A stretch of DNA of 64,000 bases from assembly GCF_014284155.1 (NCBI RefSeq), contig NZ_JACOFZ010000001.1, forward strand, positions 1,196,545-1,260,544, given 5' to 3'. A program made the position numbers and the translations under genes. Under the pieces are notes generated by a model. It ran no database searches. It saw nothing but the letters and a program-made list of their open reading frames with translations, and had not been told where the DNA came from. Source of the stretch: Affinundibacterium nitidum (GTDB lineage Bacteria; Pseudomonadota; Gammaproteobacteria; Burkholderiales; Burkholderiaceae_D). Below, piece after piece: positions 17,389-25,547 of this stretch (its first letter is position 1; each line of letters begins with the position of its first letter).

Positions 17389-18279
17389 TTACTTCGCTTT
17401 TTGTTGCGCAAACAAGGCGTCTAATTTTTGTTCAAAGTCGTGGTAGTTGATGCGCTCATAGAGTTCCATGCGCGTTTGCATCGTATCGACCACATTCTTT
17501 TGTGTGCCATCACGACGGATAGCGGTGTAGACGTTTTCTGCCGCTTTATTCATGGCGCGGAAAGCGCTCAATGGGTAGAGCACTAAACCGACATCAGCAG
17601 ACGCTAACTCTTCTACTGTGTAGAGTGGAGTCGATCCAAATTCTGTGATGTTGGCGAGAATAGGCACTTTGACTGCACTGGCGAATTGTTTATACATCGC
17701 CAGCTCAGTAATCGCTTCTGGGAAAATCATGTCTGCGCCAGCTTCTACGCAAGCTAAAGCGCGATCTATCGCAGCGTCCAAACCTTCCACTGCCAGCGCA
17801 TCGGTACGCGCCATGATGACGAAGTTGTCATCCGTACGCGCATCGACAGCGGCTTTGACGCGATCGACCATTTCTTGTTTGCTGACGATTTCTTTACCTG
17901 GGCGATGTCCACAACGCTTAGCACCGACTTGATCTTCAATATGCATAGCTGCCGCGCCGAACTTAATCATGGATTTGACTGTGCGCGCGACGTTGAATGC
18001 CGATGAACCAAAACCTGTATCCACGTCGACCAATAATGGCAGATCGCAGACGTCGGTAATACGACGGACATCAGTCAACACATCGTCCAAATTAGAAATA
18101 CCAAGATCAGGCAAACCCAAAGAACCAGCAGCCACGCCGCCGCCTGACAAATAGATGGCTTTGAAACCAGCACGTTTTGCCAACAAAGCATGATTGGCAT
18201 TGATTGCACCGACCACTTGCAGTGGGGACTCTTCTTGCATCGCCTTACGGAAGGCTGCACCTGCGGAATATTGAGACAT
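17389..18279 (-). CDS. prpB: 2-methylisocitrate lyase PrpB
   Basis: Mg-dependent PEP-mutase/isocitrate-lyase superfamily enzyme that cleaves 2-methylisocitrate to pyruvate and succinate. It has 296 residues, the normal length. Motifs seen are DVDTGFG (metal/substrate loop, near 86), the signature KRCGH near 122 and IMARTDA near 157. It is the first gene of the prp operon; AAAAGGAACA precedes the ATG. The sigma-54 promoter (18314-18329) lies about 35 bp upstream of the start codon, giving a short leader of roughly 23 nt. Confidence 0.97.
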   Translation of the reverse strand: MSQYSAGAAFRKAMQEESPLQVVGAINANHALLAKRAGFKAIYLSGGGVAAGSLGLPDLGISNLDDVLTDVRRITDVCDLPLLVDVDTGFGSSAFNVARTVKSMIKFGAAAMHIEDQVGAKRCGHRPGKEIVSKQEMVDRVKAAVDARTDDNFVIMARTDALAVEGLDAAIDRALACVEAGADMIFPEAITELAMYKQFASAVKVPILANITEFGSTPLYTVEELASADVGLVLYPLSAFRAMNKAAENVYTAIRRDGTQKNVVDTMQTRMELYERINYHDFEQKLDALFAQQKAK

Positions 18280-18313
18280 GTTCTGTTCCTTTTTAGTTGG
18301 ATGCAGCCTCTAT

Positions 18314-18329
18314 TGCAAAGCGCGTGCCA
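18314..18329 (-). promoter_or_regulatory. Sigma-54 promoter of the prp operon
   Basis: Read on the minus strand the sequence is TGGCAC-GCGCT-TTGCA. This is a perfect match to the -24/-12 consensus (TGGCAC, N5, TTGCA) with correct spacing. It lies directly upstream of prpB and opposite prpR, which encodes a sigma-54 activator. Confidence 0.92.
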
Positions 18330-18371
18330 ACTTGCTGGCCAGCAGCATCGTTTCCGCACACATTCTCAACA

Positions 18372-18384
18372 AATCAAGGACTTA
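18372..18384 (+). promoter_or_regulatory. Candidate IHF site in the prpB–prpR gap
   Basis: AATCAAGGACTTA matches WATCAANNNNTTR exactly. It sits between the sigma-54 promoter and the upstream half-site array, where IHF bending is usual for this promoter class. IHF motifs are degenerate, so chance occurrence is possible. Confidence 0.5.
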
Positions 18385-18437
18385 GACCTATGCCAGTGGA
18401 AAATTAACTGGAGTAAAACATTTGGGTATTTCACCAA

Positions 18438-18520
18438 TACGTTTCAAATGCGTTTCAAAATCGTTTCAATTTAAGCGAATTTGAAACGTAAAACGCTTGA
18501 ATTTGAAACACAGATGAAAC
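18438..18520. promoter_or_regulatory. Array of GTTTCAA/TTGAAAC half sites, probable PrpR binding region
   Basis: CGTTTCAA occurs at 18440, 18451 and 18462, exactly 11 bp apart. The inverse, TTGAAAC or a variant, occurs at 18481, 18503 and 18514, also on an 11-bp period. The arrays face each other around 18470-18480. This is the expected position of enhancer sites for PrpR, 110-200 bp upstream of the sigma-54 promoter. Confidence 0.75.
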
Positions 18521-18564
18521 ATACTGTGCAACATGCTCCCACCTTTGATTATTTATTCGGCAAC

Positions 18565-20178
18565 ATGATTAAGCATCCACCCGCATCGCGCGACCCGCAA
18601 GACAAACCCATCATATGGACAGTGTCGATCTCGCGCCTGTTCGACCTCTTCCGCGACATCATGGTCGAATATGACGCCACTGCCGAAATCGAGCCGATTC
18701 ATCTTGGCTTTGAAGAAGCGGCTCAGGTATTGCGAGAACGTTTGCAAACGGAGCGTTGTGACGCCGTGATTGCCGCCGGCTCAAACGGGGCCTATCTCAA
18801 GAACCGTCTACCTGTACCGGTCGTGATCGCCAAGGCCAGTGGCTTTGATGTGATGCAGGCCTTAGCCCGCGCACGTAAAGTCAGCCCGGATATTGCCATC
18901 GTCACTTACCAAGAGACCATGCCAGAACTCGCTGACTTCAAGGCGACCTTTGGTTTTGATGTCGAACAACGCACTTATGTCACAGAAGAAGACGCCAAGG
19001 CGCAGATTAGTGAACTGAAAGCGATGGGCATCAAAGCGATTGTCGGTGCGGGTCTGATTACCGACCTCGCCGAAGAAGCTGGCTTGACCGGCATCTTCAT
19101 GTATTCGGCTGGCTCCATCCGCCAAGCCTTTGACGATGCCATTGAGATCGCTCGCCTGACTCGCTTAGAAGCGTCACGCGGGCGTCAACAATCGAGTCTT
19201 GAATTACGTGCTCGGCACAGTATCAAAGATCTTCGTGGTGAATCGGATGCCATGCTGGAAGTGCGTCAGAACGTGATGCTATTTGCACGCTCGCCCGCCA
19301 CCGTCTTAATTCAAGGCGAAACTGGCACCGGTAAGGAATTGGCAGCACAAGCCATCCATCGTGAAAGCGCACGAGCACGACAAGCCTTTGTCGCTGTCAA
19401 TTGCGGCGCCATCGCCGAATCCTTGCTGGAATCTGAACTGTTCGGCTACGAAGAAGGTGCATTTACGGGCTCACGCCGAGGGGGCCATGCAGGCTTATTC
19501 GAGGCCGCCCATCGCGGCACCCTCTTCCTCGATGAGATTGGTGAAATGCCGCTGAGTTTGCAAACGCGCTTACTACGTGTATTGGAAGAACGCGAAGTTG
19601 TCAGGGTCGGTGGTGTGCGCCCTATTCCTGTCGACGTACGCATCATTTCGGCGACCCATTGCGATCTCGACCAACGCATCAAGGAAGGTCGTTTCCGCGC
19701 TGACCTGTTTTATCGTTTGGCTGTCTTGCGCTTGCGACTACCTGCACTACGCGAACGTCCTAGTGATATCGTTGAACTGGCCCAATGGTGTTTAAAACAT
19801 GCGAGTGCTGCGATGGGAAGCCGCCCCCATCCCAATCTGCAAGTGGAAGTGGAACATTGTCGCCCACTGCTGCAAAGTTATACTTGGCCTGGCAACGTAC
19901 GTGAATTACGCAATGCGATGGAGCGAGTCGCGCTCTCATTGTCGGTCACACCATTGCAAGCCATTACGCCTAGTTTATTGGGTCGTCTCGTCCCAGAGTT
20001 AAATTCAACAAACGCGCAAAGTGATGTGAAAATAGCCACTCAAGTTGAGGAAATTGCGCCCGCAGAGCCGTCTTTGGAAGAGCAGCTTGCGCACTTTCAA
20101 AACAACAGAGAAATGTTGGCAAAACACTTAGGCATCAGTAGAACAACGCTTTGGCGTAAGCTACGTAACAAAAAATAA
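18565..20178 (+). CDS. prpR: Propionate catabolism activator PrpR (sigma-54 dependent)
   Basis: Enhancer-binding protein that senses 2-methylcitrate and activates the prp operon. Domains in order are PrpR_N sensor (about 1-190), AAA+ sigma-54 activator domain with Walker A GETGTGKE near residue 250 and GAFTGS near 299, and a C-terminal Fis-type helix-turn-helix ([20 protein letters not shown]). The start was chosen at ATG 18565, which gives 537 residues beginning [15 protein letters not shown], aligning with the E. coli protein (MAHPPRLNDDKP). In-frame TTG 18481 and ATG 18514 lie inside the half-site array, so they are less likely. The gene is divergent from prpB. Confidence 0.93.
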   Translation: MIKHPPASRDPQDKPIIWTVSISRLFDLFRDIMVEYDATAEIEPIHLGFEEAAQVLRERLQTERCDAVIAAGSNGAYLKNRLPVPVVIAKASGFDVMQALARARKVSPDIAIVTYQETMPELADFKATFGFDVEQRTYVTEEDAKAQISELKAMGIKAIVGAGLITDLAEEAGLTGIFMYSAGSIRQAFDDAIEIARLTRLEASRGRQQSSLELRARHSIKDLRGESDAMLEVRQNVMLFARSPATVLIQGETGTGKELAAQAIHRESARARQAFVAVNCGAIAESLLESELFGYEEGAFTGSRRGGHAGLFEAAHRGTLFLDEIGEMPLSLQTRLLRVLEEREVVRVGGVRPIPVDVRIISATHCDLDQRIKEGRFRADLFYRLAVLRLRLPALRERPSDIVELAQWCLKHASAAMGSRPHPNLQVEVEHCRPLLQSYTWPGNVRELRNAMERVALSLSVTPLQAITPSLLGRLVPELNSTNAQSDVKIATQVEEIAPAEPSLEEQLAHFQNNREMLAKHLGISRTTLWRKLRNKK

Positions 20179-20286
20179 CAAATTTAGCGCCATAATTTAC
20201 GTGTAAATGGCAGAATTCGCCTCCGAATCATGGGCATCAGGTAGAATACTTTTTGTCCGTCACACTGGCCAGCGAGAACAGCATTC

Positions 20287-20670
20287 ATGGATACCAAAAC
20301 ACCTGCAAAAAAGCTTTTGATCGTCGACGACAGCAAAGTCTCCCGTATGGTGATTCGCGCGCGCGTCAAAGTTTTACAGCCTGAATGGGAAATTCTAGAG
20401 GCAAGTAATGGTGATGAAGGAATTGTACTAGCTCTGGAGCACCAACCCGATTTCTGCACTATGGATATCAACATGCCTGGCATTCTCGGGACCGATGCGG
20501 CCGAGCATATTTTGCAAAAAATTCCAAGTCTACGGCTGGTGATTTTCTCTGCTAATATCCAAGAAACTTTTCAAGAGCGTACAGCGTCAATGGGCGCTTT
20601 GTTTGTGGCGAAACCAGTCACTGAAAAGTCTATCGCTGAAGCATTGCGCTACTTCATGGATGCCAAGTGA
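20287..20670 (+). CDS. CheY-like single-domain response regulator
   Basis: A 127-residue receiver domain without an output domain. The acidic pocket D14/D15, phospho-acceptor D60 in CTMDINMPG, switch Ser near 88 (FSAN) and K109 in FVAKP are all present. It is the first gene of an overlapping trio; its TGA overlaps the GTG start of the CheC-like gene by 4 nt. The probable role is as the phosphorylated input whose lifetime is set by that CheC-like phosphatase. The cognate kinase is not in the window. Confidence 0.9.
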   Translation: MDTKTPAKKLLIVDDSKVSRMVIRARVKVLQPEWEILEASNGDEGIVLALEHQPDFCTMDINMPGILGTDAAEHILQKIPSLRLVIFSANIQETFQERTASMGALFVAKPVTEKSIAEALRYFMDAK

Positions 20671-21281
20671 ATACTTTATCTGAACTCCACTTAGATGCTT
20701 TAGTCGAAGTTTTTAACGTCGGCGCCGGTCGTGCGGCCGCCAGCTTAAGCGAGATTGTTGGCGATGAGGTTCGCTTATCCGTTCCTTCCATCGAGATCAA
20801 GAAATCATCCGAAGCCGATGCTAGCGTACTAGAACTCAACAGCAGCAAATTTGGCGTTGTGAGTCAAAATTTTTCCGGTCCATTCGAAGCACAGGCACTG
20901 TTACTATTTACCGAAAGTCACGCGCTCGAAATTGTTCGCGACATGATGGGCTCACAAATGAGCATCGAAGAAATCGCTGAATTTGAACAAGAAGCGATGT
21001 GTGAACTGGGAAATATCATCCTGAATGCCTGCCTGTCGGCAATGGCAGATATGCTGACAATTTCACTCGATAGCTCTCTTCCTAACTATAAGATCGCTAG
21101 CGTTGAAGATATATTCGCTGGACTGAACCAATCAGAAGATCAACCTTATCTTTTGCTTTTACACATTGATTTAGCCATTGAAAAACGACACTCTGAAGGA
21201 CACTTGATCTTTCTTTTGAGCTCTATGTCATTGAAAAATTTAGTGATCCAGATTGAGCGCTTTTTGGGGACTATAGAATGA
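20667..21281 (+). CDS. CheC/CheX-like phosphatase
   Basis: A 204-residue CheC-family protein, expected to dephosphorylate a CheY-type regulator. Both pseudo-symmetric active-site helices are recognisable: LDALVEVFNVGAGRAAASL near residue 6, and EQEAMCELGNIILNACLSAM near 107-126. Each carries the ExxN pair used to position water and the phosphoryl group. The start is GTG overlapping the receiver stop, and its own stop overlaps the diguanylate cyclase start (ATGA). Linking CheC to a single receiver and a cyclase, with no chemotaxis genes nearby, suggests control of c-di-GMP signalling. Confidence 0.85.
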   Translation: MNTLSELHLDALVEVFNVGAGRAAASLSEIVGDEVRLSVPSIEIKKSSEADASVLELNSSKFGVVSQNFSGPFEAQALLLFTESHALEIVRDMMGSQMSIEEIAEFEQEAMCELGNIILNACLSAMADMLTISLDSSLPNYKIASVEDIFAGLNQSEDQPYLLLLHIDLAIEKRHSEGHLIFLLSSMSLKNLVIQIERFLGTIE

Positions 21282-22267
21282 GTGCGGTTGAACTCTATCA
21301 GAATGCTATTTTTGACACCATTAATATGGGAATCTTCGTGGTGGACCACGAGGAAACGATATTGATGTGGAACGGATGGTTGGCGAAACATGCCCGAATT
21401 AGTCCAGAACAAGCAATCGGCAAACCGATTACCGAAACCTTCAGCAAAACGCCGAGCGCCGCTTTTATGGCTGCCCTGCGCAACACTTTACAATATGGTT
21501 TGCCTGCTGTTTTATCAAATGCCTTGCACCGTGCTCCTTTAGCACTCTATGGAGTCGATGACGACATCGCCGAACATTTACCGATTCATCAATCGATTAC
21601 GATCACTGCGCTCAATACACCAGATGGTTCACGCTGTGCATTGATACAAATCACAGATTCAAGCACCTCGATCAAGCGCGAGAAAATGTTACGTTCACAT
21701 TCGGAAACGCTGAAAAAAGATGCGACCACCGATATGTTGACTGGGCTCTACAATCGACGTTTCTTTGATGAGCACTACAAAATGGCGATAGGCCAAGCCA
21801 TTCGGCAGAAACTGCCGATGACCATTTTCATGGTCGACATTGATTACTTCAAACAATATAACGACTACTATGGCCACCCAGCAGGTGATAAGGTACTGTA
21901 TGCCGTTGCGCATACATTGAAGTCGCAGCTTGCAAGATCATCTGACATGATTGCCCGTTACGGTGGTGAAGAGTTCATCATGGTGCTGCCAAATATGCCT
22001 GCAGAAAATGGCATGCAGTTTGCAGAGAAATTGATCCAAGCGATCAGTGCACTCAACCTACCCCATCTCAAATCTAAGGCAGCTAAACACATCACGGTAA
22101 GCATAGGTTTGAGTACCTATGATCCAAGTCGTCATCGTGAGGTGACGGCGCTGATCGATGCGGCGGACACTGCACTTTACAAAGCAAAGCAACAAGGCCG
22201 CAACCGTGCTTCCTTCTTAGCTCTTGATACTTTGATTTCTCATCGAGTGGGTGCAACCATCGATTAG
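21278..22267 (+). CDS. PAS–GGDEF diguanylate cyclase
   Basis: A 329-residue soluble protein. It has a PAS domain at residues 5-130 (TINMGIFVVDHEETILMWN, then GKPITETF), a short linker, and a GGDEF domain from about 148. The active-site motif is RYGGEEF near 227-233. An RxxD inhibitory site (RSSD) lies five residues before GGEEF, so product feedback is likely. GLYNRRFFDE and SIGLSTYD are further GGDEF landmarks. No transmembrane segment is seen. It is the third gene of the receiver–CheC–cyclase operon, with a 4-nt overlap. The cofactor, if any, of the PAS domain is not evident. Confidence 0.92.
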   Translation: MSAVELYQNAIFDTINMGIFVVDHEETILMWNGWLAKHARISPEQAIGKPITETFSKTPSAAFMAALRNTLQYGLPAVLSNALHRAPLALYGVDDDIAEHLPIHQSITITALNTPDGSRCALIQITDSSTSIKREKMLRSHSETLKKDATTDMLTGLYNRRFFDEHYKMAIGQAIRQKLPMTIFMVDIDYFKQYNDYYGHPAGDKVLYAVAHTLKSQLARSSDMIARYGGEEFIMVLPNMPAENGMQFAEKLIQAISALNLPHLKSKAAKHITVSIGLSTYDPSRHREVTALIDAADTALYKAKQQGRNRASFLALDTLISHRVGATID

Positions 22268-22332
22268 GTCGATTGGCATCGTTTTCCCGAGTCTGAGATC
22301 TGGATCAGGCCTCCAAAGTTAGACCGCTTAAG

Positions 22333-23121
22333 CTAATGGTAGCCTTTCAGCACCTTAGCCAACTCGCCACTTTTGGTGCCGCGATCGATCGCCTTATCAA
22401 TTTTATCGATGACGTCAACAAATTTCCCTTGCGCGCTGGCGAAGTGCACCGTGTCGTAGAACATCGGCTTATCTGAGACGTCGAAACGTTTGTCTCGCAA
22501 CTCGCGATCGCTGGCTTGTGCCACCAAGACCTTGTTTACATAGTCTTCAACTTCACGGCTTGTCTCCATCTGGCGCACTGGCCACAGCATAAGATCACTT
22601 CGTTTGGCGACGACCTTTTTGAAACGTGAAGCGATTGAAGCGGAATCTTCTTCGACCGTGAAGACAACGCCACGAGCTTGATCAAACTCTAAACCATGGC
22701 TAAATCCGCGACCAATGCTAATCACTTTCCCGCGCAAATCCTCAACACTTTGAAAATTTGGCTTTGGTTTTCCGTAGGTGATTGCCCAAACTTTTTCGGT
22801 AATGACAGCCTGCGAAAAATGAAACCGACGCAAACGCTCGACAGACTTCGAAAAACCATAAATGATTCCGTGTCCATTCTGCGTTTCAACCTGCGCCCGC
22901 TTCCAAGGCAAAATAATAGGCTCAAAGGTAAGGCCAGTTTCCTTTTCAAAGAAGCGAATGATTTCATGGACTTTCGCTTCGACGGGGATTTGGCGTCCTT
23001 GAGCATCAAGGTTCTCTTGTAAGAACAATTTAACAGTCGCCTTCTTCACCTCTTGAGCAAAGGCATTGAACGCATTCATGGAAAGGCAAACACACAAGAG
23101 CAAACTACGTAATCTAAACAT
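22333..23121 (-). CDS. Periplasmic solute-binding-like protein (SBP family 3-like)
   Basis: A 262-residue protein with a clear signal peptide (cleavage after AFA near residue 22) and the bilobal features of family 3 substrate-binding proteins. It has ILPWKRAQVETQNGHGIIYG near residues 59-78, SKSVERLRRFHFSQAV after it, and LRGKVISIGRGFSHG near 129. There is no ABC permease or ATPase beside it, so it may be an orphan sensor or binding protein. It is related to the protein at 32208-33008, with which it shares the pattern PWxR..NGxGxIxGxxKxxER.. FS. Ligand unknown. Confidence 0.75.
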   Translation of the reverse strand: MFRLRSLLLCVCLSMNAFNAFAQEVKKATVKLFLQENLDAQGRQIPVEAKVHEIIRFFEKETGLTFEPIILPWKRAQVETQNGHGIIYGFSKSVERLRRFHFSQAVITEKVWAITYGKPKPNFQSVEDLRGKVISIGRGFSHGLEFDQARGVVFTVEEDSASIASRFKKVVAKRSDLMLWPVRQMETSREVEDYVNKVLVAQASDRELRDKRFDVSDKPMFYDTVHFASAQGKFVDVIDKIDKAIDRGTKSGELAKVLKGYH

Positions 23122-23422
23122 AATTACAACACTTAATTTTCAGCAGACCGGAGTATCGCAGGCATTACATGTTTCCGCAAGAAAACTCCTTTACTTTCAA
23201 TGACTTCCATAAAAATTTGATAATTTATAGTGATCAAAATTTAATAAAACTGAATTTTTCAACGTGTGCATTTGATCGAATCGAAAATAATTGATCGTTC
23301 TCACCCTCCCCTTAGCAATTTGTCTAAAAACCACACAAAAGCAAATATGCATCTTGGTTTCCAGATGAAGCCGAACGAAGTCGCTACAATCGACGCAACT
23401 TAAAATCAAACCGGAGACATCC
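23122..23422. other. Divergent intergenic region
   Basis: This AT-rich gap lies between the solute-binding gene and the amidohydrolase gene and must hold both promoters. A TACAAT -10-like hexamer at 23385-23390 precedes the amidohydrolase, but no convincing -35 was found at the right distance. Nothing else was recognised. Confidence 0.4.
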
Positions 23423-24724
23423 ATGATTATGCGAACTAGCGGTATTGCATTGGCAATCGCAGCTCTATCCATTTCTCAAGCCAGTTTTGCGCAAAGCACC
23501 GTAATTGACTGCGGTAAGTTACTTGATGTGAAAGCTGGAATCTGGAGGGAGAATGTCAGTATCACGGTTGAAAATAGACAAATCAAATCTGTAGGACCTA
23601 TCGTCTCGGGTGAAAACCATATCGACCTCCGCAATTACGCTTGTCTTCCCGGTTTAATCGACATGCATGTGCATTTGACAGATGAAACCAAGCCACAAGT
23701 TGAACAATTTCGCGCAGCGCTCACACTTGACCCTGCAGACCTCGCTTTCCGTTCTATCAAGTTGGCAGAACGTACGCTAATGGCGGGCTTCACCACAGTA
23801 CGCGATCTCGGTGCCTCAGACGGTTTGAACATCTCCTTAAAGCGCGCAATCGAAAACGGTGACGTGATCGGACCTCGGATGTTCACCGCAGGCAAGTCTA
23901 TCGCCACGACTGGAGGACATGCAGATCCTAGCAATGGCCTGAATCGAAAATTGCGTTCAAGCTTAGGGCAACCTGGACCGGAAAATGGTGTGATCAATGG
24001 CATAGAAAGTGCGCGTGAAGCGATTCGTAGCCGATATCAAGAAGGTGCTGATCTCATCAAAATTACGGCAACAGCTGGTGTTTTAAGCCAAGCGGCGAGT
24101 GGCGACAATACCCAGTTTTCAGATGAAGAACTGCAAGCTATTATTGCGACCGCAAAAGATTATGGATTTCGTGTTGCTGCTCATGCACATGGAAATGAAG
24201 GGATCAAACGAGCCTTACGTGCAGGCATCGACTCTATCGAGCACGGAACCTATATGGACGACGAGGCGATTGAGCTCTTCAAGAAAAAAGGGGCATGGTA
24301 CGTACCAACTATTTCAGCAGGAAAATTTGTTGCCGATAAAGCCAAAATCAATGACTACTACTCACCCTTGGTTCAGCCTAAAGCCGCAGCAATTGGTCCT
24401 CGCATTCAATCGACTTTTGCGCGGGCCTACAAGGCTGGTGTGAAAATCGCCTTTGGTACTGATGCCGGCGTATTTCCGCATGGCGACAATGCAAAAGAAT
24501 TCACCTACATGGTAGAAGCGGGAATGTCCCCATTAGCAGCCATTCGTAGCGCAACAATCAGTGCGGCAGATCTTCTCAATCAAAGTCAACGTTTAGGACA
24601 ACTTGAGACGGGCTTCGCTGCCGACTTAATCGCGGTCAAAGGCGATCCATTGAAAGATGTTAAGGTACTTGAACAAGTTCAGTTCGTTATGAAAGACGGC
24701 AAAGTGTTTAAGAAAACACCTTAA
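23423..24724 (+). CDS. Secreted amidohydrolase (imidazolonepropionase/Xaa-Pro dipeptidase-like)
   Basis: A 433-residue metal-dependent hydrolase of the amidohydrolase superfamily with an N-terminal signal peptide (cleavage near SFA, residue 20), so it is periplasmic or secreted. Metal-site motifs are DMHVHLTD (near 76), the lysine region GADLIKITATAG (near 208-219), AAHAHG (near 252), SIEHGTY (near 272) and FGTDAGVFPHGDN (near 348). The related gene at 46983-48311 shares all of these. The family includes dipeptidases and carboxypeptidases acting on proline peptides or N-acyl amino acids. The substrate is unresolved. GGAG precedes the start. Confidence 0.85.
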   Translation: MIMRTSGIALAIAALSISQASFAQSTVIDCGKLLDVKAGIWRENVSITVENRQIKSVGPIVSGENHIDLRNYACLPGLIDMHVHLTDETKPQVEQFRAALTLDPADLAFRSIKLAERTLMAGFTTVRDLGASDGLNISLKRAIENGDVIGPRMFTAGKSIATTGGHADPSNGLNRKLRSSLGQPGPENGVINGIESAREAIRSRYQEGADLIKITATAGVLSQAASGDNTQFSDEELQAIIATAKDYGFRVAAHAHGNEGIKRALRAGIDSIEHGTYMDDEAIELFKKKGAWYVPTISAGKFVADKAKINDYYSPLVQPKAAAIGPRIQSTFARAYKAGVKIAFGTDAGVFPHGDNAKEFTYMVEAGMSPLAAIRSATISAADLLNQSQRLGQLETGFAADLIAVKGDPLKDVKVLEQVQFVMKDGKVFKKTP

Positions 24725-24799
24725 TTTTTTCAATTGTTGCTCAGGCGCTTTTCGATCGTCCTTCCATTAACTCTGTTTCGTGTCACGTTTAATTTTTTT

Positions 24800-25507
24800 A
24801 TGTTACCTCTACCTGGCCCAGAAGTCGTTTTACCCGCTATTCCTGCAATTGCACCAAAACTGCCCTACGAAAAATTAGAGCATGGCAAAAATTATTGGAT
24901 TGTCGATGATGTGCTACCGAACGCGGCAGCGATCGCAGAGCGTTGTTTTAGTCGTGAAAAGTGGGAATATGGTTCACCCTATCAACCCGAGAGTTGGCCA
25001 GGGATGCGTTTTCATGGCGCACTGAATCAAGAGGAATTAGCGCATATTGAAGAGACTGTGAAACGTCTGACTGGAAAAAACAAACTGTGGACAGAACAGC
25101 CACCAGGTGGGCTGCGGCTTGATTGTAATGTCGCGCAGCTGGTTGGCGCTGGTGAGACCACGCCACATCCGCATACTGATAGCAGACGTCTGTGCCGTTA
25201 TGCCTGCGTTATTTATCTGAGCCCAAATCCACCGCCGAATTCTGGAACCAGTTTTTGCAGGCTACGTTACCCGAACGGGGCAATCGGCGGCAATATTGTC
25301 GAGGCGCCCAATAATAATTTGGTCGATGCGTTGAAAGTCAGAGCCTTACCGATTCAAGCTTGGTATGAAGATATGCGTGTCGAGAATGTGTTCAATCGCA
25401 TGATCTTATACAAAGCAAACTTAGTTCATTGCGCCACTGGTTACTTCGGCAAAGAACTAAGAGAAAAACGTTTAACAACCGTTTTCTTTTGGATGGCAGA
25501 AGACTAA
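24800..25507 (+). CDS. DUF6445-like putative Fe(II)/2-oxoglutarate-type oxygenase
   Basis: The 235-residue product begins at ATG 24800 (MLPLPGPEVVLPAIPA). An upstream in-frame TTG 24734 would add a hydrophobic but poorly supported extension. A probable double-stranded beta-helix carries HPHTD, giving the HxD pair H125/D127. The distal H210 sits in LVHCATGYFG, and Arg near 221 (REKRLTTVFFW) could bind the 2-oxoglutarate carboxylate. This spacing is what Fe(II)/2OG dioxygenases show. The protein resembles the uncharacterised DUF6445 group, whose members often lie near tryptophan-halogenase or TonB-receptor genes; none is present here. Substrate unknown. Confidence 0.6.
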   Translation: MLPLPGPEVVLPAIPAIAPKLPYEKLEHGKNYWIVDDVLPNAAAIAERCFSREKWEYGSPYQPESWPGMRFHGALNQEELAHIEETVKRLTGKNKLWTEQPPGGLRLDCNVAQLVGAGETTPHPHTDSRRLCRYACVIYLSPNPPPNSGTSFCRLRYPNGAIGGNIVEAPNNNLVDALKVRALPIQAWYEDMRVENVFNRMILYKANLVHCATGYFGKELREKRLTTVFFWMAED

Positions 25508-25547
25508 ACGCTCGGGTGTGAGTCGTTCGAAATATTGCAGCAAAAGT

